Shown here piece after piece: positions 1-5,690 of a stretch of DNA of 8,342 nucleotides. A program made the translations under genes and the position numbers. The first letter of the stretch is position 1. The number at the start of each line of letters is the position of its first letter. The DNA is from Natrialbaceae archaeon (lineage in GTDB: Archaea > Halobacteriota > Halobacteria > Halobacteriales > Natrialbaceae): positions 1 to 8,342 of the forward strand of contig PUPA01000035.1 in the NCBI GenBank assembly GCA_003552885.1, written 5' to 3'. The notes beneath the pieces are model-generated. The model made no database searches. It saw nothing but the letters and a program-made list of their open reading frames with translations, and was not told the origin of the DNA.

Positions 1-1131
1 CCCCGCGGGCCGGCCGGTCCGCTGGTCCGCGGGGAACCAGGCCAGCTCGTGGTCGGCGGTGAGCGTGACCGCCACGCGACCGTCGAGATCGATCCGGTCG
101 GTGTGGTTGTGCATACACTCGATCACCTCTCCGGAGTCGAGTTCGACCCGGTAGAGGACGGTCGGGCCGAGGTATCGCCGGTAGACGACCCGCCCGTCGG
201 CGCCGTCGCCGTTCGCCGGCGTGGCGGTGGCGTCGTCCGGTCGGACGAGCAGGTCGATCTCGGTGCCGTCGTACGCCGGCGCGAGCCCGTCGACGAGCTC
301 CCGGGGGACCTCGCCGAGACGGGTCTCGACGCAGTCGCTTTTCACCCGTCCCGAGAGGAACGTCGCGTGGCCGAGGAAGCCGGCGACGAAGCGGGAGGTC
401 GGCCGCTGGAAGACCGCTTCGGGGCTGTCCACCTGCTCGAGCCGACCGTCGTTCATCACGGCGACCCGGTCTGAGATCGACAGCGCCTCCTCCTGGTCGT
501 GGGTCACGGAGATGGCGGTCACGCCCGTCTCCTTGATGATCCGGCGAACCTCCTCGCGCATCTCGACTCTGAGGTCGGCGTCGAGGCTCGCGAAGGGCTC
601 GTCGAGCAACAGCATCTCGGGTTCGGGCGCGAGCGAGCGCGCCAGGGCGATCCGCTGTTGTTGCCCCCCTGAGAGCTCTTCGGGGGCCGCCTCGGCGTGG
701 TCTTCGAGGCCGACGAGTTCGAGCAGCTCCTCTACCCGGCGGTCGCGCTCGTCCGCCGGCAGCTCCGAGATGCCGAAGGCGACGTTCTCGCTCGCGGTGA
801 GGTGTGGAAAGAGGGCGAACTCCTGGAAGACGACCCCGACGTCGCGGCTCTCGGGTGGGACGAACCGACCGTTTCCGGCGACCGAGGCTCCCTGGAGTCG
901 GATCTCGCCCTCGTCGGGCCGTTCCAGGCCGGCGACGAGCCGCAGCGTCGTCGTCTTCCCACAGCCGGAGGGGCCAAGCAGGGTGAGGATCTCCCCGTCC
1001 CGGACCGCAAGCGAGAGCGACTCGAGCACCCGCTCGCTGCCAAAAGACTTCCCGACGCCGTCGAGTTCGAGCACGCTCTCGGCGACTGGCGGTTCACTTC
1101 GTGGTCTCCCGATCTGTCGTGCGTTCGCCAT
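1..1131 (-). CDS. ABC transporter ATP-binding protein, FbpC/PotA/CysA type, 3' end outside window
   Basis: This is the ATPase that powers a binding-protein-dependent importer on the cytoplasmic face of the membrane. 377 codons are visible with no stop, so the C-terminus lies beyond the left edge. Seen in order: Walker A GPSGCGKT (residues 53-60), Q-loop Q103 in VVFQEFALFPH, signature LSGGQQQR (153-160), Walker B LLLDEP with D177/E178, D-loop SLD (182-184) and switch His H211 in SVTHDQEEA. A C-terminal TOBE-like region follows from about residue 285 (LLVRPDD, then YRRYLGPTVLYRVEL). This layout is typical of the importers of iron(III), polyamine, thiamine and sulfate. The ATG at 1131 is preceded by GGTGATC, complementary to the 16S rRNA tail. 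The substrate cannot be read from the ATPase alone. An iron-type operator in the promoter makes iron(III) the favoured guess. Permease and binding-protein genes are not in the window and could lie beyond the left edge. Confidence 0.93.
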   Translation of the reverse strand, partial: MANARQIGRPRSEPPVAESVLELDGVGKSFGSERVLESLSLAVRDGEILTLLGPSGCGKTTTLRLVAGLERPDEGEIRLQGASVAGNGRFVPPESRDVGVVFQEFALFPHLTASENVAFGISELPADERDRRVEELLELVGLEDHAEAAPEELSGGQQQRIALARSLAPEPEMLLLDEPFASLDADLRVEMREEVRRIIKETGVTAISVTHDQEEALSISDRVAVMNDGRLEQVDSPEAVFQRPTSRFVAGFLGHATFLSGRVKSDCVETRLGEVPRELVDGLAPAYDGTEIDLLVRPDDATATPANGDGADGRVVYRRYLGPTVLYRVELDSGEVIECMHNHTDRIDLDGRVAVTLTADHELAWFPADQRTGRPAG

Positions 1132-1133
1132 CT

Positions 1134-1140
1134 GATCACC
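1134..1140 (-). promoter_or_regulatory. Shine-Dalgarno site of the ABC ATPase gene
   Basis: On the minus strand GGTGATC sits two bases before the ATG at 1131. It matches the complement of the conserved archaeal 16S rRNA 3' end (anti-SD GGATCACCTCC). This fixes the start codon and implies a leadered transcript, unlike several neighbours. The spacing is short for a canonical site. Confidence 0.55.
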
Positions 1141-1161
1141 CGCCGGCGTGGCGCTCGTATG

Positions 1162-1177
1162 TTTAGGCGGGCCTAAA
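1162..1177. promoter_or_regulatory. Inverted-repeat operator, DtxR/Idr-like
   Basis: TTTAGGC-GG-GCCTAAA is a perfect inverted repeat with 7-bp arms and a 2-bp spacer. The half-site TTAGGC/GCCTAA resembles operators of the DtxR/IdeR family, whose archaeal members (Idr, SirR) respond to iron or manganese. It lies just downstream of the TATA box of the ABC gene and upstream of the predicted transcription start near 1158. A bound protein would therefore block the preinitiation complex or RNA polymerase. The position and symmetry are seen directly. The regulator identity is inference. Confidence 0.65.
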
Positions 1178-1180
1178 GCG

Positions 1181-1189
1181 TATATATTT
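1181..1189 (-). promoter_or_regulatory. TATA box of the ABC ATPase gene
   Basis: The minus strand reads AAATATATA here, the most AT-rich stretch in this part of the window. A start about 27 nt downstream would fall near 1158, giving a leader of about 27 nt before the ATG at 1131. That leader carries the GGTGATC ribosome binding site. Confidence 0.65.
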
Positions 1190-1241
1190 GACGGTCTCAG
1201 GCCGTGGTCACGCTGCTCGGCCCAGGATCGAGTCGTTCGAG

Positions 1242-1712
1242 CTACAGTTCGACGCCGCTCGGGATCAGGCTGTGAGCCCGCAGGAGGTCCCCCTCGTCGT
1301 CGTAGACGAGGAACGTGCCCTTCTCGTAGGTGACGACGGGGTCGCCGTCGACGGCGATCTCGATCCGGTACCGGCCGGAGCCGTCGGTCGTCGCCTCGCC
1401 GTAGCTACGGGCCGCACGGATGAACCGGAGGACGTCGCCGGCCTCGACGTTGAGCTCGAGGATGAAATCGCCCGTGAGACGGTCGGTGACGCCGATGACG
1501 CCGGCGGCCTCCTCCTCCAGTGGCTCCTGGAGCCGGAAGGCGACGTCGACTTCGGCGTCCTCGAGGAGGTCGCCGTCGGGCGCGGTGAGGCGCTCGCGGA
1601 GCGTCGTCGTCGAACCGGCGAAGTCGATCGATACCGACGGCTCCCGTGGCTCCCCGTCGGCCTCGACCCAGTCGACGTCCCTGACCTCCAGCGTGAAGTG
1701 CTCGCGCCTCAT
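1242..1712 (-). CDS. Conserved haloarchaeal protein of unknown function (probably DUF5793 family)
   Basis: A 156-residue acidic soluble protein with no signal peptide or membrane segment. It begins MRREHFTLEVRDVDW and ends HSLIPSGVEL. The composition alternates short beta-prone stretches (VSIDFAG, DVAFRLQ, GDFILELNVEAGD, YRIEIAVDG, GTFLVYDD), suggesting a mostly beta fold. I recognise the overall pattern as a small conserved haloarchaeal family, I believe annotated as DUF5793, with no function known to me. The ATG at 1712 is preferred over in-frame starts as far as 1886 for two reasons. GGAGAC lies five bases before it, and the upstream extension is an Arg/Pro-rich translation running into the promoter of the divergent methyltransferase gene. 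It is followed at 110 bp by the ABC gene on the same strand, which has its own promoter, so the two are probably separate units. Confidence 0.8.
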   Translation of the reverse strand: MRREHFTLEVRDVDWVEADGEPREPSVSIDFAGSTTTLRERLTAPDGDLLEDAEVDVAFRLQEPLEEEAAGVIGVTDRLTGDFILELNVEAGDVLRFIRAARSYGEATTDGSGRYRIEIAVDGDPVVTYEKGTFLVYDDEGDLLRAHSLIPSGVEL

Positions 1713-1717
1713 TCCGT

Positions 1718-1723
1718 GTCTCC
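1718..1723 (-). promoter_or_regulatory. Probable ribosome binding site of the DUF5793-like gene
   Basis: The minus strand has GGAGAC followed by five bases and the ATG at 1712, partly matching the archaeal Shine-Dalgarno GGAGGTGA. It supports choosing this start over the longer in-frame versions. No strong TATA box is visible upstream. A TTCATAC-like element near 1740-1746 is a weak candidate. Confidence 0.45.
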
Positions 1724-1873
1724 AGTTCGCACTCAGACCGTATGAACGTAACGCCCTGAGCCGTAGCCGGCCGACCCCACGCTGTGGCGGAGACCGCCTT
1801 CGAACCGGTCGGCCGACCGCCGTCGGCCTGCGGGTCGACCCCCGGGGACGGACAACCATCGGAGGTCGAATCC

Positions 1874-1880
1874 CTTTTGG
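1874..1880 (+). promoter_or_regulatory. TATA-like element of the Trm9-like gene
   Basis: CTTTTGG, a common haloarchaeal TATA variant, is centred about 26 nt before the ATG at 1903. Transcription would begin at or within a base or two of the start codon, giving a leaderless mRNA. This fits the absence of a Shine-Dalgarno sequence there. Confidence 0.5.
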
Positions 1881-1902
1881 CCGCACCGATCGACCCTGAC
1901 GT

Positions 1903-2565
1903 ATGGATCGGCGAGTCGACGTCCGTGAGACTTACGACCGGATCGCCACCCACTTCTCGGCGACCCGCGAGTACGCCTGGCCGGAGGTCGAGACGTTCGT
2001 CGCGGACGCCCCGAGGGGGGCGGTCGGCCTCGACGTCGGCTGTGGAAACTGCCGGCACGCCGCGCTCCTCGCCGAGCGGGTCGAACGGGTCGTCGGCGTC
2101 GACGCGAGCCGTGGCGTCCTCGGAACCGGTCGTGAGCGCGCCCGCGAGCGTGGCTTTTCGGTCTCCCTGCTCCAGGCCGACGCCGCCGCTCTGCCGCTCG
2201 CGACGGGGGTCGTCGACCTCGCGGTGTACGTCGCCACCTTACACCACCTGCCCGGCAGGGAGAGTCGGGTCGCGAGCCTCGACGAACTCGCACGCGTGCT
2301 CGCTCCGGGAGGACGTGCGCTCGTGAGCGTATGGTCGACGACCCACGACCGGTTCGACGCCGAGACGGGCTTCGACACGACGGTCGCGTGGACGCTCCCG
2401 GACGGGGAGACCGTCGATCGCTTCTATCACATCTACGATCCGGCGGAGTTCGCCGCCGACCTCGAGGCGAGCGCGCTCGCGGTCGCCGACCGGTGGCTCT
2501 CCAGTGGCAACTGCTATGCGGTCGTCGAGCCGGGAGACCGCGGCGTGGTCGTCGAAGGGGGATAG
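1903..2565 (+). CDS. trm9: Trm9-like class I SAM-dependent methyltransferase
   Basis: A 220-residue cytoplasmic methyltransferase. SAM-binding motif I is LDVGCGNCRH (residues 43-52), the acidic residue of motif II is D67 in VVGVDASR, and QADAAALPL (91-99) and ATLHHLPGRESR (111-122) follow. Two stretches are characteristic of the Trm9/ALKBH8 family: the N-terminal VRETYDRIATHFSATREYAW (7-26) and the later VSVWS (141-145) plus RFYHIY (173-178). Eukaryotic Trm9, activated by the zinc-binding partner Trm112, methylates carboxymethyl-uridine at the tRNA wobble position. A haloarchaeal Trm9 homologue is known to bind Trm112. The final Gly of the usual GCGNGRH is Cys here (C50). Length fits a stand-alone Trm9-type enzyme. 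The start follows a TATA-like element by about 26 nt. The gene is transcribed alone, converging on sucD. A related small-molecule methyltransferase cannot be fully excluded. Confidence 0.82.
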   Translation: MDRRVDVRETYDRIATHFSATREYAWPEVETFVADAPRGAVGLDVGCGNCRHAALLAERVERVVGVDASRGVLGTGRERARERGFSVSLLQADAAALPLATGVVDLAVYVATLHHLPGRESRVASLDELARVLAPGGRALVSVWSTTHDRFDAETGFDTTVAWTLPDGETVDRFYHIYDPAEFAADLEASALAVADRWLSSGNCYAVVEPGDRGVVVEGG

Positions 2566-2620
2566 GGTCGGGTGCGCCGGCGGCAGACGATTTAGCCGTG
2601 AGCGAGTAGGGTAGGGTAGT

Positions 2621-3490
2621 TCACAGGAAGTCCTCTACGTGTTCTGCGACCTCCTCGGGGGTGTCGCCGACGGGGACGCCCGCGTCGTTCAGCGCGTCGA
2701 TCTTGCTCCGTGCGGTGCCCGTCCCCGAGCCGGAGACGATCGCGCCGGCGTGGCCCATCCGTTTGCCCGGCGGAGCCGTCCGACCGGCGATGAAGCCTGC
2801 GACGGGCGTCTCGACGTGCTCGTCGATGTACGCCGCCGCGGCCTCCTCGTCCTCGCCGCCGATCTCGCCACACATGGCGATGGCTTTCGTCTCGGGATCG
2901 TTCTCGAACAGCTCCAGGGCGTCGATGAAGCTCGTCCCGATGATCGGGTCGCCACCGATGCCGATCGCCGTCGTCTGCCCGATCCCCCGCTGGGTGAGGT
3001 TGTCGACCACCTGGTAGGTGAGCGTGCCCGACCGGGAGACGAGCCCGACGTTACCGTCGGCGAAGATGTTTCCGGGGAGGATACCGAGTTTCGCCTCGCC
3101 GGGGGTGATGATCCCCGGGCAGTTCGGCCCGATGAGGTAGGCGTCGGTCTCGTCGAGGCGACGTTTCACCCGGGCCATGTCCTGGGTCGGGACGCCCTCG
3201 GTGATCGCGACGACCAGCTCGATGTCGGCCCCGAGGGCCTCGAACATCGCGTCGGCCGCGAACGCGGGCGGAACGAGCACGACCGATGCGTTGGCGTCCT
3301 CGGCCTCGACGGCGCCGGCGACCGTGTCGTAGACGGGGACGCCGTGGACCTCCTCGCCGCCTCTCCCCGGTACGGCGCCGGCGACGACGTTCGTCCCGTA
3401 CTCGATCATCTGGCCGGTATGGAACTTCCCTTCACCGCCGGTGATTCCCTGTACCACCACCCGCGTGTCGTCGTCGACGAGTACGCTCAT
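2621..3490 (-). CDS. sucD: Succinyl-CoA synthetase (ADP-forming) alpha subunit
   Basis: The 289-residue alpha subunit of succinyl-CoA ligase, which interconverts succinyl-CoA plus ADP/phosphate and succinate plus ATP in the citric acid cycle. The N-terminal CoA-binding Rossmann domain includes VVVQGITGGEGKFHT (11-25) and VVAITEGVPTQDM (93-105), then LIGPNCPGII (119-128). The ligase domain has GILPG (136-140), VSRSGTLTYQ (151-160) and GIGGDPIIGTSF (177-188). The phosphorylated active-site histidine is H247 in PGKRMGHAGAI, with the conserved Glu at E209 in CGEIGG. Length matches the bacterial enzyme closely. The ATG overlaps the sucC stop as ATGA, and a strong GGAGGTGA site lies four bases upstream inside sucC, so the two subunits should be made in step. 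Transcription ends in the 55-bp gap facing the convergent methyltransferase gene, where I see no clear terminator. Confidence 0.98.
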   Translation of the reverse strand: MSVLVDDDTRVVVQGITGGEGKFHTGQMIEYGTNVVAGAVPGRGGEEVHGVPVYDTVAGAVEAEDANASVVLVPPAFAADAMFEALGADIELVVAITEGVPTQDMARVKRRLDETDAYLIGPNCPGIITPGEAKLGILPGNIFADGNVGLVSRSGTLTYQVVDNLTQRGIGQTTAIGIGGDPIIGTSFIDALELFENDPETKAIAMCGEIGGEDEEAAAAYIDEHVETPVAGFIAGRTAPPGKRMGHAGAIVSGSGTGTARSKIDALNDAGVPVGDTPEEVAEHVEDFL

Positions 3491-4635
3491 TGGCTCACCT
3501 CCTGGGCGTATTCGACCGCACGCTGGACCGCCGACTCGAGGGTCTCCTCGACGGTCACGAGCTCCTCGTTGAGGATCTCCATCCCTTCCTCCCAGTTCGT
3601 GCCGGCCAGCCGGACGACGACCGGCTTGGGGACCTCCTCGAACCCCTCGAGGGCCTCGTTTATCCCCCGGGCGACCTCGTCGCCGCGGGTGATGCCGCCG
3701 AAGATGTTGAAGACGACGCTGTCGACGTTTTCGTCGGAGAACACCATGTCGAGGGCGTTCGCGATCCGCTCGGCTTTCGCGCCGCCGCCGACGTCGAGGA
3801 AGTTCGCCGGCTCGCCGCCGTAGTAGTCCACGAGGTCGAGGGTCGTCATCACCAGCCCCGCCCCGTTGCCGATGATGCCGACGTTGCCCGACAGCCGGAC
3901 GTAGTCGAAGTCGTACTCGTCGGCTTTCCGTTCGAGCTCGTCGCCGCTTGCGGCCTCCGCTTCCATCTCGGCCAGCTCGGGCTGGCGAAAGAGGGCGTCC
4001 TCGTCGACGTTCATCACGGCGTCGGCGGCGATCACCTCGTCGTCGGCCGTGACCATCAGCGGGTTGATCTCGGCGTCCGCGCCGTCCCTTTCGTCCCAGA
4101 GCCGGTAGAGCGTCGTGAGCACGCCCGAGACGTCGCGGGCGAGAGCGGGGTCGACGCCGGCGTCGTAGACGGCTTTCCGAGCCTGGTAGGAGTGCATCCC
4201 GAAGGCGGGATCGACGTGCTCGCTCGCGATCGCCTCGGGGGTCTCCTCGGCGACGGCCTCGATGTCGACGCCGCCTTTCGTCGAGACCATCGCCACGGGG
4301 CGAGCCTCACCGCGGTCCATCGTGACGCCGACGTACAGCTCGTCGGTGAACTCGACTGCCTCCTCGACGAGCACGCGATCGACGTGGTAGCCTTTGAGGT
4401 CCATCCCGAGGATCCGGTCGGCCGCCGCCCTGGCCTCCTCGTCGTCGTCGACGAGCTCGATCCCGCCGGCCTTCCCGCGGCCGCCGACCTGTACCTGGGC
4501 TTTGATCGCGACCGGGTAACCGATCTCCTCGGCCGCGGCGATGACCCCTTCGACGTCCGACGCCAGCCGCGAATCGGGGGTCGGAATCCCCGCGTCGGCG
4601 AAGACGCCCTTCGCCTGGTACTCGTGTAGTTTCAT
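3487..4635 (-). CDS. sucC: Succinyl-CoA synthetase (ADP-forming) beta subunit
   Basis: The 382-residue beta subunit, which carries the nucleotide and succinate sites of the heteromeric citric acid cycle enzyme. It begins MKLHEYQAKGVFADAGIPTP, the standard N-terminus of the family. An ATP-grasp domain follows, with AIKAQVQVGGRGKAGGI (43-59) and VLVEEAV (88-94). The metal and phosphate-binding EINPL motif is at 189-193 and D205 follows in AADAVMN. The C-terminal ligase domain contains GNGAGLVMTTLD (256-267), ANFLDVGGGA (277-286), VFNIFGGITRGDEVA (308-322) and VVRLAGTN (340-347). No residue looks missing. The next gene upstream on the strand ends 126 bp away, so sucC is probably the first gene of its transcript. 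No ideal TATA box is visible; TACACCTAA near 4668-4676 is the best weak candidate, and no Shine-Dalgarno precedes the ATG. Confidence 0.98.
   Translation of the reverse strand: MKLHEYQAKGVFADAGIPTPDSRLASDVEGVIAAAEEIGYPVAIKAQVQVGGRGKAGGIELVDDDEEARAAADRILGMDLKGYHVDRVLVEEAVEFTDELYVGVTMDRGEARPVAMVSTKGGVDIEAVAEETPEAIASEHVDPAFGMHSYQARKAVYDAGVDPALARDVSGVLTTLYRLWDERDGADAEINPLMVTADDEVIAADAVMNVDEDALFRQPELAEMEAEAASGDELERKADEYDFDYVRLSGNVGIIGNGAGLVMTTLDLVDYYGGEPANFLDVGGGAKAERIANALDMVFSDENVDSVVFNIFGGITRGDEVARGINEALEGFEEVPKPVVVRLAGTNWEEGMEILNEELVTVEETLESAVQRAVEYAQEVSQ
3495..3502 (-). promoter_or_regulatory. Strong ribosome binding site of sucD inside sucC
   Basis: GGAGGTGA on the minus strand is a full match to the archaeal anti-Shine-Dalgarno and stands four bases before the sucD ATG. 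It overlaps the last codons of sucC. Together with the ATGA stop/start overlap at 3487-3490 it points to coupled or reinitiated translation of the two subunits. Confidence 0.85.
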
Positions 4636-4687
4636 CTGGTTCGTGGGCTACTTTACCGGAAGCCGAGTTAGGTGTAACGAAACGTCC

Positions 4688-4714
4688 CAGGCCGGCCCGT
4701 GTGGATCCGGCCTG
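4688..4714. repeat. 8-bp inverted repeat between spoIIM-like gene and sucC
   Basis: CAGGCCGG and CCGGCCTG form perfect 8-bp arms around an 11-nt loop. The element lies about 50-80 nt upstream of the sucC start and downstream of the SpoIIM-like stop. It could be a transcript-end hairpin of the upstream gene or an operator for sucCD. There is no T-run after it on the minus strand. GC-rich DNA makes such repeats fairly likely by chance. Confidence 0.3.
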
Positions 4715-4723
4715 CGACGCGTC

Positions 4724-4739
4724 CCGCGATCGGTCGCGG
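4724..4739. repeat. Short GC-rich hairpin downstream of the SpoIIM-like gene
   Basis: CCGCGA-TCGG-TCGCGG has perfect 6-bp arms with a 4-nt loop, about 22 nt past the stop codon of the SpoIIM-like gene. It may mark the 3' end of that transcript, but it is short and lacks a following T-run, so chance is a real alternative. Confidence 0.2.
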
Positions 4740-4761
4740 CCGCCGCCGCCGACGCGTCCGA

Positions 4762-5547
4762 TCAGCCGGCCTCGAGCCGCGTCGCGAACAGCGCTTCCAG
4801 CAGTGTCGGGGTGAGGTAGGCCTCGACGAACGCCGCGACGACGAGCAACAGCCACGCGAACAGGATCAGCGAGCCCGTCCGCCGGAGGTACGCCCGATCC
4901 AGCGCCGTCTCGCGGCTTCCGAGCAGCCGTCCGCCGAGCCGGTGGAGCAGCCGGAAACCGACGCCGGCGGCGACGAACAGCGCGGGGAGCTCGAAGATCC
5001 CGTGTGGGAGCAAGCCGACGACGATGAAGTCGACGCCGACGGCGGCCCCGACGGCGAACGCCACGTTGCCGACGAGAAAGCCGTTGACGAACATCACGAG
5101 GACGGTGAGTGCGCCGAGGGTGAACGCCCCGAGGATCGAGACGAGAAATGGCGGGGTGTTCTGGACGACGAAGAAGGTCGCAGAGAGCTCGATCTCGAAC
5201 TCCGCGGCCGGATCCTCCGGCTCCGGAAGCTCCTCGGCGAGCAGCTCGAAGAGCAGCTCGGTCAGGTCGACGCCCGCCAGGTAGAGTGTGGCCCCGAGCA
5301 GGGAGCCGACGCCGAAAAGCCCCACGGAGAGGTGGACGTACCGCCGGTGTTCGGCCCACGCCGCCGCGAGCTCCTCGGGGACCGCGGCGACGACGCCGAC
5401 CGAGAGCGCCGCGACGAGGACGACGCCGGCCGCGGCGACTGACGGGCCGTCGCCGACGACCGTCACGCCGGCGGTCGCGGCCGCCACGAGGAGGGTGAGC
5501 GCCGAGACGGCGAGCCAGTTCCGGCCCGGACGGGGGCGGGGTTCCAT
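4762..5547 (-). CDS. SpoIIM-like (DUF95) integral membrane protein
   Basis: A 261-residue multi-pass membrane protein of the stage II sporulation protein M (DUF95) family, which is widespread in archaea that do not sporulate; its role there is unknown. About seven hydrophobic segments are visible, near residues 11-31, 36-56, 71-92, 134-157, 159-178, 184-203 and 225-245. An acidic loop lies at 101-120 (ELLAEELPEPEDPAAEFEIE). The family core is recognisable: FFVVQNTPPFLVSILGAFT (125-143), FVNGFLVGNVA (153-163) and LLPHGIFELPA (179-189), where the PHGxxE motif is the most typical feature. The ATG at 5547 is chosen over the in-frame ATG at 5655 because a TATA box lies 27-28 nt before it. The extension would also be Arg/Pro-rich and would cross the divergent promoter. 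It shares a strand with sucCD downstream but is separated by 126 bp, so functional linkage is unsupported. Confidence 0.85.
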   Translation of the reverse strand: MEPRPRPGRNWLAVSALTLLVAAATAGVTVVGDGPSVAAAGVVLVAALSVGVVAAVPEELAAAWAEHRRYVHLSVGLFGVGSLLGATLYLAGVDLTELLFELLAEELPEPEDPAAEFEIELSATFFVVQNTPPFLVSILGAFTLGALTVLVMFVNGFLVGNVAFAVGAAVGVDFIVVGLLPHGIFELPALFVAAGVGFRLLHRLGGRLLGSRETALDRAYLRRTGSLILFAWLLLVVAAFVEAYLTPTLLEALFATRLEAG

Positions 5548-5570
5548 ACCCGCTGTACGGTCAACGGCCC

Positions 5571-5578
5571 GATAAACC
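5571..5578 (-). promoter_or_regulatory. TATA box of the SpoIIM-like gene
   Basis: The minus strand reads GGTTTATC, a good haloarchaeal TATA box, centred 27-28 nt before the ATG at 5547. Transcription should begin at the start codon itself, making a leaderless mRNA. This decides the start of the gene. Confidence 0.65.
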
Positions 5579-5652
5579 CCGCGAAGACGGCGACAGCCAC
5601 ACCCGGCCGTCGGGGGCGGAAACCGCCGCAGGCGGACGGGAACCGACGCCCT

Positions 5653-5660
5653 CATTTACC
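5653..5660 (+). promoter_or_regulatory. TATA-like element of the MFS transporter gene
   Basis: CATTTACC is centred about 34 nt before the ATG at 5691, so the predicted start is near 5684 with a leader of about 7 nt. No Shine-Dalgarno is visible. It lies in the 143-bp region shared with the divergent SpoIIM-like promoter. Confidence 0.45.
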
Positions 5661-5690
5661 GGCCCGAGAGAGCGACGTGCGAACTCCCGG

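Noticed and set aside
221..1176. Several plus-strand open frames across the ABC ATPase gene
   Set aside because: They are shadows of the minus-strand ATPase, which contains all the ABC motifs in order.
1806..1819. Perfect 14-bp palindrome CGGTCGGCCGACCG upstream of the Trm9-like gene
   Set aside because: At this GC content about one 14-bp palindrome is expected by chance in a window of this size, and it is not placed next to a TATA box.
1713..1886. A 58-residue N-terminal extension of the DUF5793-like protein
   Set aside because: It is Arg/Pro-rich, crosses into the promoter of the divergent methyltransferase gene and lacks the ribosome binding site present before the ATG at 1712.
2606..2619. 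Short tandem repeat GTAGGGTAGGGTAG between the Trm9-like gene and sucD
   Set aside because: Fewer than three copies of a 5-bp unit in a convergent intergenic gap; no evidence of function.
2639..4629. Two long open frames on the plus strand (about 394 and 379 codons) antisense to sucD and sucC
   Set aside because: They mirror sucD and sucC codons. In very GC-rich genes with G/C at third positions the antisense frame rarely meets a stop. Their translations are Asp/Arg/Val-rich with no recognisable motif, while the opposite strand encodes unmistakable SucC and SucD.
4668..4679. GTTAGGTGTAAC upstream of sucC as a second DtxR-like site
   Set aside because: Only 4-bp arms match and the TTAGGC/GCCTAA half-sites are not reproduced, so it is too weak to link sucCD to the proposed operator.
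5548..5655. A 36-residue N-terminal extension of the SpoIIM-like protein from an ATG at 5655
   Set aside because: The extension is Arg/Pro-rich, spans the divergent promoter region and would include the TATA box that sits 27-28 nt before the ATG at 5547.
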